Assembly (NCBI RefSeq): GCF_012849215.1
Contig: NZ_CP051682.1
Location: 124,001 to 188,000 of the forward strand
From: Mucilaginibacter robiniae
Lineage (GTDB): Bacteria; Bacteroidota; Bacteroidia; Sphingobacteriales; Sphingobacteriaceae
Reading direction: 5' to 3'
Length of the DNA: 64,000 nt
Below the pieces are notes generated by a model that saw only the letters and a list, made by a program, of their open reading frames with translations, made no database searches and was not told where the DNA came from. The position numbers and the translations under genes are program-made. The stretch's first letter is position 1. Each line of letters starts with the position of its first letter. Positions 1-8,360 of the stretch are shown one piece after another.

Positions 1-50
1 GGCAGATCATAGGTTTTATCGCCAATTTTTAATTGTGCTATCTCCGACAT
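1..50 (-). CDS. gltA: Citrate synthase, N-terminal fragment (runs off the left edge)
   Basis: Only the first 16 codons lie in the window. They read MSEIAQLKIGDKTYDL, which resembles the conserved beginning of Bacteroidota citrate synthase, the enzyme that condenses acetyl-CoA with oxaloacetate at the entry of the TCA cycle. The ATG is at 50-48 and the gene continues to the left. It is divergent from queA. The assignment rests on a short N-terminal motif, so it is probable rather than proven. Confidence 0.7.
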   Translation of the reverse strand, partial: MSEIAQLKIGDKTYDL

Positions 51-196
51 AGGAAAATTGAGTTAGTGTCTGCAGCAAATGTAAATAAATCTGTTATTTA
101 TCATTGCCCGATGTTGCATTTATGATATGAATTTACGATTAATAAATAGTAGCTACTGTAAATTGTTTGCAGAAAACAGATGTTAAATTTAACATA

Positions 197-219
197 TCTT
201 ATTGTGTTGCACAATAAGA
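197..219. promoter_or_regulatory. Perfect inverted repeat, candidate operator or RNA hairpin
   Basis: TCTTATTGTG (197-206) and CACAATAAGA (210-219) are perfect complements around a 3-bp spacer TTG. It sits between the divergent gltA and queA starts, about 150 bp from gltA and 220 bp from queA. There is no adjacent T-run, so it is not a standard terminator. An operator for a dimeric regulator is the simplest reading, but no regulator is known to me for this sequence. Confidence 0.35.
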
Positions 220-405
220 CAGCAATTGCTATAATTTTATAAAACACTTTTCAGTATTTATTCAACTATCGTAGTAAGTTGCATTGTAAACACTTAAATG
301 CTGCTGACTAAACAATTAGTTTCGGCTACTAAGGTCAATAAACATTCTTCAAAGCTATCTCACACAAAGCCAGCATATGTGCGTTATCATAACGATTATT
401 TTTCG

Positions 406-413
406 TACGTTTG
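406..413 (+). promoter_or_regulatory. Candidate -7 promoter element of queA
   Basis: TACGTTTG matches the Bacteroidota sigma-ABfr -7 consensus TAnnTTTG and lies 27 bp before the queA ATG. A clear -33 TTTG at the expected 19-20 bp spacing is not visible, so the call rests on one element and on position. Confidence 0.4.
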
Positions 414-440
414 CGCCCTGAAATTTTATTTATATAAAAC

Positions 441-1490
441 ATGAAATTATCTCAATTTAAATTCAATTTACCAGATTCTCTAATTGCGCACCAGCCATCT
501 TCTGAGCGTGATGAATCGCGCTTAATGGTATTACACCGGGATTCGGGTAAAATTGAGCACAAAATATTTAAAGATGTTTTGAATTACTTTGAGGATAAGG
601 ATGTGATGATCCTGAACAACACTAAAGTTTTTCCAGCCCGTATGTACGGTAACAAAGAAAAAACTGGTGCTACTATTGAAGTTTTCTTGTTACGTGAGCT
701 AAATAAAGAACTACGCCTTTGGGATGTATTGGTTGACCCGGCTCGTAAAATACGCGTAGGTAATAAGCTGTACTTTGGTGATGACGATTTGTTAGTGGCT
801 GAAGTAGTAGATAATACTACATCTCGTGGCCGCACTATTCGCTTTTTATTTGATGGTACTGATGAAGAATTTCGTCGTAACGTTGAAATTTTAGGTGAAA
901 CTCCACTACCTAAATATATTAAGCGCAAGGCTACTGCCGAAGATAAAGAACGCTATCAAACTATATTCGCTAAAAATGAAGGTGCTGTAGCAGCTCCAAC
1001 TGCCGGCTTACATTTTAGCCGTGAACTGATGAAACGCTTGGAACTGAAAGGCGTTGAGTTTGCCGAAGTAACTTTACACGTAGGTTTGGGTACCTTCCGC
1101 CCGGTTGAGGTAGAAGACTTGACCAAACATAAAATGGATTCTGAGCAGTTCATTATTGAGCAAAAGCAAGCTGATATTGTAAACCGCGGTATCGAAAACA
1201 AACGTCGTATTTGCGCAGTAGGTACTACTTCCATGCGGACGATCGAATCAGCTGTATCAGCCAACAAAACCTTAAAAGCGGCTAACGATTGGACCAGCAA
1301 ATTCATTTTCCCTCCGTATGATTTTAGTATTGCTAATTCTATGGTGACTAATTTCCATACGCCGGAGTCAACACTACTAATGATGATTTGTGCCTTTGGC
1401 GGTTATGAAAACGTAATGAATGCTTACGAAATAGCTGTAAAAGAAAAATATCGTTTTTATAGCTATGGTGATGCCATGCTGATTATCTAA
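441..1490 (+). CDS. queA: S-adenosylmethionine:tRNA ribosyltransferase-isomerase
   Basis: QueA transfers and isomerises the ribosyl group of SAM onto 7-aminomethyl-7-deazaguanine in the wobble position of tRNAs, giving epoxyqueuosine in the queuosine pathway; it acts in the cytoplasm. The 349-residue length is normal for the family. Family motifs are visible: APTAGLHF at residues 185-192 and [10 protein letters not shown] at 213-222, with the N-terminal segment containing NNTKVFPAR near 59-67. It is followed by a hairpin terminator at 1514-1546, so it appears to be a single-gene unit. The ATG at 441 is preceded by an AT-rich leader without a Shine-Dalgarno sequence. Confidence 0.96.
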   Translation: MKLSQFKFNLPDSLIAHQPSSERDESRLMVLHRDSGKIEHKIFKDVLNYFEDKDVMILNNTKVFPARMYGNKEKTGATIEVFLLRELNKELRLWDVLVDPARKIRVGNKLYFGDDDLLVAEVVDNTTSRGRTIRFLFDGTDEEFRRNVEILGETPLPKYIKRKATAEDKERYQTIFAKNEGAVAAPTAGLHFSRELMKRLELKGVEFAEVTLHVGLGTFRPVEVEDLTKHKMDSEQFIIEQKQADIVNRGIENKRRICAVGTTSMRTIESAVSANKTLKAANDWTSKFIFPPYDFSIANSMVTNFHTPESTLLMMICAFGGYENVMNAYEIAVKEKYRFYSYGDAMLII

Positions 1491-1513
1491 TCAAATCAAG
1501 AACTTAGAATATG

Positions 1514-1546
1514 AACGCCGCTGTTAAGAATCACAGTGGCGTTTTT
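1514..1546 (+). terminator. Rho-independent terminator after queA
   Basis: AACGCCGCTGT (1514-1524) pairs with ACAGTGGCGTT (1533-1543), with one G-T wobble, and is followed by a T-run. It separates queA from ispD. Confidence 0.8.
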
Positions 1547-1578
1547 CATTATTGTATATTTATAGATAGAACACATTT

Positions 1579-2304
1579 ATGCAAAACATGGATCAAGTAA
1601 TATCTTCCAATTCATCTAACGCCCAAAAAGCATATGCTATTATTGTAGCTGGCGGTTCGGGCACCCGCATGCAAAGCGCAGTACCCAAACAATTTCTACT
1701 ATTGAATGGAAAACCTGTTTTAATGCATACGCTTCATGCTTTTAGTCAAAGTACCTATAAGCCTGAACTTATTGTGGTTTTGCCTGAAACTTACCACAGT
1801 TATTGGAGAGAGCTATGCAACGAACACCATTTTACGATTACTCATCAAGTTGTAAGTGGCGGTGCTACCCGATTTCATTCCGTAAAAAATGGATTAGATG
1901 AAGTAGATACAAACAGCTTGGTTGCTATACATGATGCAGTGCGTCCTTTAATTAGTACAACAATTATTGATGATGCTTATGAACAGGCCATGGTAAAAGG
2001 CAGTGCAATAGTGTGTGTACAAAGCCGCGACTCTGTACGACAAGTAAAAGAGAACAAATCAGAAAGTCTATTAAGAGATGAAATTTACCTGGTACAAACG
2101 CCGCAAACCTTCCAAGCTCAAATACTTAAACAAGCATATAGCTACTCATACCAAGAAAGTTTTACAGATGATGCCAGCGTTGTAGAGAAGGCCGGACACG
2201 CCATACATATTATACCTGGCAGTTACAATAATTTCAAAATAACCTTTCCTGATGACATTGCCATTGCCGAATTTCTGTTATGCAAAAAAGCCACTAACTT
2301 ATAA
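1579..2304 (+). CDS. ispD: 2-C-methyl-D-erythritol 4-phosphate cytidylyltransferase
   Basis: IspD couples CTP to 2-C-methyl-D-erythritol 4-phosphate in the MEP pathway of isoprenoid precursor synthesis. The nucleotide-binding motif AGGSGTRM is at residues 24-31, followed by PKQF with the catalytic lysine at 38, and HDAVRP is at 118-123. The length of 241 residues fits. The first 17 residues before the conserved core (AYAIIVAGG) are longer than usual; a second ATG at codon 4 (1588) is an alternative start. It stands alone between the queA terminator and a small gene on the other strand. Confidence 0.94.
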   Translation: MQNMDQVISSNSSNAQKAYAIIVAGGSGTRMQSAVPKQFLLLNGKPVLMHTLHAFSQSTYKPELIVVLPETYHSYWRELCNEHHFTITHQVVSGGATRFHSVKNGLDEVDTNSLVAIHDAVRPLISTTIIDDAYEQAMVKGSAIVCVQSRDSVRQVKENKSESLLRDEIYLVQTPQTFQAQILKQAYSYSYQESFTDDASVVEKAGHAIHIIPGSYNNFKITFPDDIAIAEFLLCKKATNL

Positions 2305-2344
2305 AAAGTAGTGGCTATCTTAATCACTTAGAAATTAATCTTAC

Positions 2345-2491
2345 TTATGCTCGTCGTATAATGCCTAGTATTAATGCAATAATGGCAATAACTAGCAAAA
2401 TGTGAATTAATCCACCTACGTCGTAAACAAATGCGCCTAGCGCCCATCCTATAATCAGGATAACAGCAATAATGTACAATAAGCCTCTCAT
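2345..2491 (-). CDS. lmo0937-family small membrane protein
   Basis: This 48-residue ORF begins MRGLLYIIAVILIIGW and ends GIIRRA. It has two hydrophobic helices (about 4-22 and 27-45) joined by a short VYDVGG turn, which matches the small lmo0937-family (DUF5670) membrane proteins common in Bacteroidota and Firmicutes, whose function is unknown; in many genomes they accompany stress genes. It is preceded by a long AT-rich gap holding the terminator of the upstream minus-strand gene, so it likely has its own promoter. The recognition is by pattern, with no catalytic residues to check. Confidence 0.75.
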   Translation of the reverse strand: MRGLLYIIAVILIIGWALGAFVYDVGGLIHILLVIAIIALILGIIRRA

Positions 2492-2563
2492 GGTTGAATG
2501 TTTTGAGTGTTGATAAATGTTATATATTCATAACCAAAACCATTCCAAAAGGTTGTTTTAAAA

Positions 2564-2594
2564 TAAAAAAACCTTGTTTTCACAAGGCTTTTTA
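2564..2594 (-). terminator. Terminator after the DUF2795 gene
   Basis: CCTTG (2572-2576) pairs with CAAGG (2583-2587), flanked by A-tract on one side and T-tract on the other, so it can work on the minus strand for the gene ending at 2606. The stem is short. Confidence 0.6.
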
Positions 2595-2605
2595 TTTCTA
2601 AGAAA

Positions 2606-2827
2606 CTAATATTCGTCTTCGTTAAAAAAGAAATCGTCTTTTGTAGGATAATCCGGCCAAATCTCTTCTATATTTTCGTACGGTTCACCATCATCCTCCA
2701 ACGCTTGCAAATTTTCAATTACTTCAACCGGTGCGCCCGAACGTATAGCATAGTCAATTAGTTCATCTTTGGTGGCAGGCCATGGTGCATCCTCCAGGTG
2801 AGATGCCAATTCAAGAGTCCAATACAT
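2606..2827 (-). CDS. DUF2795 domain protein
   Basis: A 73-residue acidic protein starting MYWTLELASHLEDAPWPATKDELIDYAIRS. The pattern of a helical segment with PWPATKDELIDYAIRSGAP followed by VIENLQALEDDGEPYENIEEIWPDYP is that of the DUF2795 small proteins conserved across Bacteroidota. It has no signal peptide and no catalytic motif, and the C-terminus is strongly acidic (DDFFFNEDEY). Function is unknown. It has its own terminator downstream and a 92-bp gap to the adenosyltransferase stop upstream. Confidence 0.8.
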   Translation of the reverse strand: MYWTLELASHLEDAPWPATKDELIDYAIRSGAPVEVIENLQALEDDGEPYENIEEIWPDYPTKDDFFFNEDEY

Positions 2828-2919
2828 ATGATTTATTTTTTTAATTTATTTAAACGATTCAATTTTCGCAAAAATATAACAATTTCAATTGGTTTATCAA
2901 ATTATTTTTTCAACAACAT

Positions 2920-3468
2920 CTAAGTACCTGGTACCCATTTCTTTTCGGGTATTTGTTGCTCGTGTCCTATTTTGCGTGCTAAAACAAACAGGTAATCACT
3001 CAATCTGTTTAGGTACATTATAACTTTATTATCCACAAAACTATCTTCTGCCAGTTGAACAATACCACGTTCTGCACGCCGACATACACATCGGGCCACA
3101 TGGCAAAATGAAATAATAGTATTACCACCAGGCAAAATAAAATGCTGCAAAGGCGGTAGCTGCTCATTCATTTCATCTATCTGCTGCTCCAGCCAATGCA
3201 CATCCACTTCCTGCAAATCAGGTATTTTAGGTGCTGGCTTTTCCGGGTCGGCAGCTAGCATAGCGCCTATTACAAATAACCGATCTTGTATTTGCTGTAA
3301 AGCTGCTTGATGTGTTATACCAGTAGGCTGATCAGCTATTAATCCTATATAAGCATTTAATTCGTCAACAGTTCCGTAGCTTTCTATACGTAAATGATAT
3401 TTAGGTACACGGCTGCCGCCTAGTAAAGATGTAAAACCTTGGTCGCCTGTTTTGGTATATATTTTCAT
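2920..3468 (-). CDS. Cob(I)alamin adenosyltransferase, PduO type
   Basis: This enzyme transfers the 5'-deoxyadenosyl group of ATP to cob(I)alamin to make adenosylcobalamin. The N-terminus MKIYTKTGDQGFTSLLGG carries the ATP-binding TKTGDxGxT motif, and the C-terminal half has the RCVCRRAERGIV helix typical of PduO/MMAB proteins. I chose the ATG at 3468, giving 182 residues, over a TTG four codons upstream because family members begin at this methionine. No other cobalamin gene is nearby; it probably serves B12-dependent enzymes elsewhere. Confidence 0.92.
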   Translation of the reverse strand: MKIYTKTGDQGFTSLLGGSRVPKYHLRIESYGTVDELNAYIGLIADQPTGITHQAALQQIQDRLFVIGAMLAADPEKPAPKIPDLQEVDVHWLEQQIDEMNEQLPPLQHFILPGGNTIISFCHVARCVCRRAERGIVQLAEDSFVDNKVIMYLNRLSDYLFVLARKIGHEQQIPEKKWVPGT

Positions 3469-3566
3469 ATGCAGTTGCAAGTAAATAAATTTTAGCTTGT
3501 TTGCTGTGTATTGCTATTGTTAAATTTACCACTTAAACTTTATTAAGCTTTATCTATCCTATTTAT

Positions 3567-4586
3567 ATGTTAATCAAATCTGGTACTATACAATCATCGG
3601 CTTGCTGGTTTATAGCGGGTGCATTTTTAATTACGTTGCTAAGTTTTAGTTGCAGCCAGCATAAAACAGCAGCAAATCAGAATAACAAGGTAAGTACAAC
3701 AGCCGCAGCTTTAATAACAGAAAAGCAGTATAATGCTCTGTTTCCTCAGCATAATATTTTTTATAGTTATCAGGCATTTGTTAAAGCTGTAAACCAATTA
3801 AGCCACATTAAAATTAAAGTAACCCGTCGTGCCGTTTCGATTTACCAGATTATACGAACTGATAAAGCCACAGGCAAATCAACCATTGTTAGGCAAGACC
3901 ATGATTGGAACGAGGCTTGGGCTAAACAGAAACCCGATAGCGTTTATGAAGTGGACTTTGGCTTATTTTGCACGCAGAAAGATGTCAGCATTAACAAAAA
4001 AGAACTGGCTGCTTTTTTTGCCAATATTGCGCACGAAACCCGTAATGGTGAAAATGGCAAGTATAATGATGGCTTAATGGAAATTCATGAAGCGAATACT
4101 ACATCAGCCTACATTGCCGAAAATGATGAATACCCACCTGCCACTGGTAAAAAATACTACGGACGTGGCCCCATGCAACTTAGTTATAATGGAAACTACG
4201 GCTATGCTTCAGATTGTATTTTAGGCGATGATAAAATTTTGTTGAATAATCCCGAATTGGTAGAAACAGATCCCGTAATATCCTTCGAAACAGCCATTTA
4301 TTTTTGGATGACACCACAGACCCACAAACCATCAGCTCATGGTGTAATGGTAGGTGTTTGGCAACCTAAAGCAAGCGATTTAGCTAAAGGCCGTAAGCCT
4401 GGATTTGGTATGACAATCAACATTATTAATGGTGAAATAGAATGCAACAAAGGAGAAGACCTATACAACATGAAAGACCGTATAGGTTTTTACCAATACT
4501 TTTTAAGCAAACTAGGTATTCAGGATACTAACTGTGCTTGTAGCTGTGGTAAAATGCAACCTTACTTGTATGGAGTAAATGAATGA
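3567..4586 (+). CDS. GH19 chitinase-like lipoprotein
   Basis: A 339-residue protein with an N-terminal hydrophobic segment and a lipobox ending at Cys29 (LLSFSC), so probably an exported lipoprotein. The catalytic region carries IAHETRNG (H156, E157) and YYGRGPMQLSYNGNYG at 197-212, both hallmarks of glycoside hydrolase family 19, whose fold resembles lysozyme; E157 corresponds to the general acid. The family cleaves chitin or, in some bacterial members, peptidoglycan; which one applies here cannot be told from sequence. Three clustered cysteines near the C-terminus (CACSC) probably form disulfides. It is followed by the convergent gatC. Confidence 0.85.
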   Translation: MLIKSGTIQSSACWFIAGAFLITLLSFSCSQHKTAANQNNKVSTTAAALITEKQYNALFPQHNIFYSYQAFVKAVNQLSHIKIKVTRRAVSIYQIIRTDKATGKSTIVRQDHDWNEAWAKQKPDSVYEVDFGLFCTQKDVSINKKELAAFFANIAHETRNGENGKYNDGLMEIHEANTTSAYIAENDEYPPATGKKYYGRGPMQLSYNGNYGYASDCILGDDKILLNNPELVETDPVISFETAIYFWMTPQTHKPSAHGVMVGVWQPKASDLAKGRKPGFGMTINIINGEIECNKGEDLYNMKDRIGFYQYFLSKLGIQDTNCACSCGKMQPYLYGVNE

Positions 4587-4636
4587 GGAAATAGTTGATT
4601 GTAGTACTTTATCAAAGATAAAGCAACAACATTTGA

Positions 4637-4930
4637 TTACTTCTTCTCTATTACTTTAGCTACTAAAAAGTGCTTTCCGTCATGCTCAGGTGCATTTTGT
4701 AATGCCTCTTCGTGGGTTATTTCTTGCTTAATTACATCCTCACGCAAGGTATTCACCTCATTGGTCATGTAAATGAGTGGTTCTACCTGTGTGGTGTCAA
4801 TCTCATTCAGCTTGGCCATAAAGTCGAGTATCTTGGTCATATCTTGTACTAGCTCTTCGCTCTCTTGTTCGTTTACTTCTAAGCGAGCCAAATGGGCAAT
4901 TCTTGCTACGGTATCTTTATCAATTTGCAT
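4637..4930 (-). CDS. gatC: Asp/Glu-tRNA amidotransferase subunit C
   Basis: GatC is the small subunit of the GatCAB complex that amidates misacylated Glu-tRNA(Gln) or Asp-tRNA(Asn); it wraps around and stabilises GatA. The 97 residues show the family pattern: VARIAHLARLEVNEQE near the start, a central MTKILDFMAKLNEIDT helix, VEPLIYM, and LREDV. Its start overlaps the end of plsC by 11 bp, so the two are co-transcribed and probably translationally coupled. gatA and gatB are not in the window. Confidence 0.93.
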   Translation of the reverse strand: MQIDKDTVARIAHLARLEVNEQESEELVQDMTKILDFMAKLNEIDTTQVEPLIYMTNEVNTLREDVIKQEITHEEALQNAPEHDGKHFLVAKVIEKK

Positions 4931-5657
4931 GGCTATTTAGTTTCGTTTGGATAATGTTATACACGCTATCACGCAGTGCATCTGCATCAGCTACGGTTAA
5001 ATGCGCTGTTTCAATAGGTTTATGTACAAATATATGGCAAATACCAGGCTGGCTACCACGTTCCAAGCCAGTATCCCATAAAGTTTTCCAGGTATCTAAT
5101 GATGATACTGGAATAATAGGAACTTTATTTTCAATCGCCAACCTGAATGGTCCGTTTTTAAATTCGTGCAGTTGCGGTGGATAATCATCCGGAATTTTCC
5201 CTTCCGGAAATATTACCAACGTCATGCCTTGTTGCAAACGCTCGGCTGCTTTTTTAAACGCCTTGAAAGATGATATCTTGCTTTCACGGTTTACCGGAAT
5301 ATCTATGGTTTGAAAAAAAAGCTTAGTTACCGGGTTACTCAACAACTCCTCTTTTCCAATAAAACAGAAGTTGCTTTTAGTCATCAAGCTTATGGAAGTG
5401 ATATCTAGGTTAGAAGTATGGTTAGAACAGATAATATAAGTACGCGACCAATCAATAGTTTCTTCAAATGTATAAGTGTAAAATATGCCTGCAATACTGG
5501 AACTACAATACCCCCATATTTTGCGAAATTTATTCATCATCGGATAACGCTCTGGCTTGCGCGAGGCGTAATATAAAAAGGGCCAAAATACATAGAAGAA
5601 AACAGCTACACTATAGCGGTATATATAAGCATGTACTTTCTTCAATCGTATTTTCAT
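4920..5657 (-). CDS. plsC: 1-acyl-sn-glycerol-3-phosphate acyltransferase
   Basis: PlsC adds the second acyl chain to lysophosphatidic acid to give phosphatidic acid in membrane phospholipid synthesis. With the ATG at 5657 the protein has 245 residues. It has a hydrophobic N-terminal helix (about 14-31), the catalytic NHTSNLD motif (H80, D85) and the glycerol-phosphate-binding FPEGK motif near 150-154, plus an IPVNR block. A TTG three codons upstream is open but less likely. It overlaps gatC by 11 bp and is divergent from trpS, whose start is only about 40 bp away, so the two promoters must overlap. Confidence 0.9.
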   Translation of the reverse strand: MKIRLKKVHAYIYRYSVAVFFYVFWPFLYYASRKPERYPMMNKFRKIWGYCSSSIAGIFYTYTFEETIDWSRTYIICSNHTSNLDITSISLMTKSNFCFIGKEELLSNPVTKLFFQTIDIPVNRESKISSFKAFKKAAERLQQGMTLVIFPEGKIPDDYPPQLHEFKNGPFRLAIENKVPIIPVSSLDTWKTLWDTGLERGSQPGICHIFVHKPIETAHLTVADADALRDSVYNIIQTKLNSHAN

Positions 5658-5696
5658 GGGCTTCAAAAATATAAAAAATACTTACTTTCGCGCACT

Positions 5697-6692
5697 ATGG
5701 AAACTGTTGTTAGTGGTATTCGTTCAACCGGTAAATTGCATTTAGGAAATTACTATGGAGCCATCCAGAACTTCGTAAAAATGCAACACGAATACAATTG
5801 TTATTTTTTTATTGCCGACTTACATTCCTTAACCACCCACCCTACTCCTGCCGACTTGCATGGTAATGTTAAACAGGTGCTGATAGAATATTTAGCTGCC
5901 GGTATTGATCCGGAAAAAGCTACCATTTATATACAATCAGATGTACCTGAAGTAGCTGAATTATATTTATACCTGAATATGAATGCCTACTTGGGTGAAC
6001 TGGAACGGGCAACTTCTTTCAAAGATAAAGTACGAGCCAACCCGGATAATGTAAATGCGGGCTTGCTAACCTACCCGGTACTAATGGCTGCTGATATTAT
6101 TATTCATAAAGCAACCAAGGTTCCAGTGGGTAAAGACCAAGAGCAGCACCTGGAAATGTCTCGTACATTTGGTAATCGTTTTAACCGGTTATACAATACC
6201 GAATATTTTCCGGAGCCATATGCTTTCAATTTCAGCAACAACCTGGTAAAAATACCTGGCTTAGATGGTAAAGGGAAAATGGGAAAATCGGAAGGTGAAG
6301 CCAATGCCGTTTACTTGTCTGATTCGCCTGAGGTTATCCGTAAAAAAGTGATGAAAGCTGTTACCGATGCCGGCCCTACGGCCGAAAACCAGCAAAAGCC
6401 TGACGAGATACAAAATTTGTTCGATTTGATGAAAGTTGTATCAACACCAGACACTTACCAGCACTTCGATGCTTTGTATAATAGCTGCCAGATACGTTAT
6501 GGCGATCTTAAAAAGCAACTAGCCGAAGATATGATTATAGCTACAGCTCCGATACGTGAACGCATTAATGACATAGCTAACGACCAGACTTACTTACGGC
6601 AGGTGGCCCGTTATGGTGCCGCTAAGGCTCGCGAAAGTGCGTCTAAAACAATTAAAGACGTTCGGGAAATTATTGGGTTTAGGAACTTTTAA
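5697..6692 (+). CDS. trpS: Tryptophanyl-tRNA synthetase
   Basis: Class I aminoacyl-tRNA synthetase charging tRNA(Trp). The ATP-binding motif GKLHLGNYYG (the HIGH signature) is near residues 12-21, and the KMSKS-type loop reads GKMGKSEG. I use the ATG at 5697 (331 residues), since bacterial TrpS proteins begin about ten residues before the GKLHLGN motif; the reading frame is open upstream but that part does not resemble the family and overlaps the plsC start. No attenuator-like Trp-rich leader is visible. The gap to the next gene is 117 bp. Confidence 0.95.
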   Translation: METVVSGIRSTGKLHLGNYYGAIQNFVKMQHEYNCYFFIADLHSLTTHPTPADLHGNVKQVLIEYLAAGIDPEKATIYIQSDVPEVAELYLYLNMNAYLGELERATSFKDKVRANPDNVNAGLLTYPVLMAADIIIHKATKVPVGKDQEQHLEMSRTFGNRFNRLYNTEYFPEPYAFNFSNNLVKIPGLDGKGKMGKSEGEANAVYLSDSPEVIRKKVMKAVTDAGPTAENQQKPDEIQNLFDLMKVVSTPDTYQHFDALYNSCQIRYGDLKKQLAEDMIIATAPIRERINDIANDQTYLRQVARYGAAKARESASKTIKDVREIIGFRNF

Positions 6693-6809
6693 GGTTTGTT
6701 ATTAGGTTATTGATTTACTGAATCTTTAAACTTTTTTCAATATTATTATTCTTTTAACTCAATAATCTAACAACTCAAATTAACAACTTAATACCACAGA
6801 ATCAAACCT

Positions 6810-7424
6810 ATGCACATTGCAATAGTTGGAAATATAGGTGCCGGCAAAACCACATTAACAGGCTTACTGGCTAAAAATTACGGTTGGGAGCCACAGTACG
6901 AAGCGGTAGATAACAACCCCTACCTGGAAGATTTTTATAGCGACATGAAGCGTTGGAGCTTCAACCTGCAAATCTACTTTCTGAATACCCGTTTCCGTCA
7001 AATTACCGAAATTCAGCAAAGTAACCGTAACATCATTCAGGATCGTACCATTTATGAAGATGCCTACATTTTTGCGGCCAACCTGCATGATATGGATTTG
7101 ATGGATACCCGCGACTACGAAAATTACCAAGCTATTTTCGATAACATCACCTCTTTCATCAACCCGCCTGATTTATTGGTTTATCTTAAAGCTTCTATTC
7201 CGAAGTTGGTTAATAATATTCATCGTCGTGGCCGTGAGTACGAAATTGGTATTCGTTTAGATTATTTATCTAAGCTGAACGACAAGTATGAAAAATGGAT
7301 TGCTGGTTACAACTTGGGCAAGCTGTTGATTGTAGATATGGATAATCTGGATTTTGCCAACAACACGGAAGACATGGGCACCATCATCCAATTGATTGAA
7401 CGTGAAATACACGGATTATTTTAA
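6810..7424 (+). CDS. Deoxynucleoside kinase
   Basis: A 204-residue member of the deoxynucleoside kinase family (dCK/dGK type) that phosphorylates deoxynucleosides in nucleotide salvage. The P-loop GNIGAGKTT is at 7-15, the substrate-binding QDRTIYEDAYIF motif lies near 72-83, and the arginine-rich lid RRGREYE is near 129-135. Substrate preference (dA, dG or others) cannot be deduced. The stop codon is followed immediately by a heptanucleotide tandem repeat. Spacing suggests possible read-through into kdsB, since I see no terminator between them. Confidence 0.9.
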   Translation: MHIAIVGNIGAGKTTLTGLLAKNYGWEPQYEAVDNNPYLEDFYSDMKRWSFNLQIYFLNTRFRQITEIQQSNRNIIQDRTIYEDAYIFAANLHDMDLMDTRDYENYQAIFDNITSFINPPDLLVYLKASIPKLVNNIHRRGREYEIGIRLDYLSKLNDKYEKWIAGYNLGKLLIVDMDNLDFANNTEDMGTIIQLIEREIHGLF

Positions 7425-7490
7425 ATGGTTAATGGTTAATGGTTAATGGTTAATGGTTAATGGTTAATGGTTAATGGTTAATGGTTAATG
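7425..7490. repeat. Heptanucleotide tandem repeat (ATGGTTA, 9.4 copies)
   Basis: Nine perfect copies of ATGGTTA plus ATG begin directly after the stop codon of the deoxynucleoside kinase gene. There is no sequence divergence among the copies, which suggests recent slippage expansion. The unit contains in-frame TAA and ATG combinations in different frames but no long ORF. Confidence 0.97.
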
Positions 7491-7546
7491 AATGGAGCTA
7501 CATTGAGCCCATTTAGTTTTAGTTATATAACTTTATAAGCCAAATT

Positions 7547-7571
7547 TCACAACTCACAACTCACAACTCAC
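7547..7571. repeat. Second heptanucleotide repeat (TCACAAC, 3.6 copies) abutting kdsB
   Basis: Three perfect TCACAAC units and a final TCAC end exactly at the ATG of kdsB, so the repeat forms the ribosome-binding region of that gene. Copy-number change would alter the leader in steps of seven bases without touching the coding frame. Confidence 0.95.
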
Positions 7572-8300
7572 ATGAAGATACTCGGCATTATACCGGCTCG
7601 TTATGCCTCTACCCGTTTTCCGGGTAAGCCGTTGGTAGATATTACTGGTAAGGTAATGATACAACGTGTATATGAGCAATGCGTAAAATGCCAGAGCCTG
7701 AACGAAGTGATTGTAGCTACCGATGACGAACGTATCTTAAACCACATTCATGATTTTGGCGGTAAAGCTGTCGTGACCTCTCCCGACCATCAAAGCGGCA
7801 CAGATCGTTGCGCTGAAGTAGCTGCTAACTATCCAGATTATGAAGTCATAATCAATATTCAGGGCGATGAACCTTTTATTGATCCGGTACAAATTGCTAA
7901 AGTAGCCGCTTGCTTTACCACTGCTGATACACAAATTGCTACCTTAATTAAAAAGGTAACCTCAACAGAGGAGTTGCACAACGTCAACTCCCCAAAAGTT
8001 ATCATCAATAAATTAGGTGAAGCTATTTATTTTTCCCGCTCTGCTATACCTCACCTGCGCGGACAGGAACCGCAAAACTGGTTGCAACACTATACTTATT
8101 TCAAACATATTGGTATTTATGGCTTCAAGGCAGATGTATTGCAACAGGTTACCCGGCTTCCTATCTCCTCTTTGGAAAAAGCGGAAAGCCTGGAACAATT
8201 ACGCTGGATTGAAAACGGGTACCGCATTAAAGTAGCCGAAACAGATTTGGAAACACAAGCGGTAGATACCCCTGAAGACTTGCAGAAATTACAACGGTAA
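7572..8300 (+). CDS. kdsB: 3-deoxy-manno-octulosonate cytidylyltransferase
   Basis: KdsB activates Kdo as CMP-Kdo for lipopolysaccharide inner-core synthesis. The protein is 242 residues, normal for the family. The N-terminal nucleotide-binding loop IPARYASTRFPGKPL (7-21) is diagnostic, with INIQGDEPF and the HIGIYGF segment further on. It lies directly behind two 7-bp tandem repeats, the second of which provides the leader up to the ATG. There is no other LPS gene adjacent. Confidence 0.95.
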   Translation: MKILGIIPARYASTRFPGKPLVDITGKVMIQRVYEQCVKCQSLNEVIVATDDERILNHIHDFGGKAVVTSPDHQSGTDRCAEVAANYPDYEVIINIQGDEPFIDPVQIAKVAACFTTADTQIATLIKKVTSTEELHNVNSPKVIINKLGEAIYFSRSAIPHLRGQEPQNWLQHYTYFKHIGIYGFKADVLQQVTRLPISSLEKAESLEQLRWIENGYRIKVAETDLETQAVDTPEDLQKLQR

Positions 8301-8360
8301 TCTTGTTCAAGCTAGTTGATACAACCTATTGAAATAGCACCTTGCTAAAACTATTCATAC

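Larger units (their letters stand above)
51..440. other. Divergent intergenic region between gltA and queA
   Basis: This 390-bp AT-rich stretch separates two divergent genes and must hold both promoters. I see no coding region. It contains a perfect 10-bp inverted repeat at 197-219 and a TAnnTTTG-type -7 box at 406-413 facing queA. Nothing else stands out. Confidence 0.6.

Noticed and set aside
4607..4623. CTTTATC/GATAAAG inverted repeat in the chitinase-gatC convergent gap
   Set aside because: A-T rich and short, with no T-run; a possible weak terminator but not supportable.
7425..7490. CRISPR-like array
   Set aside because: Units are 7 bp without spacers, so this is a microsatellite and not CRISPR.
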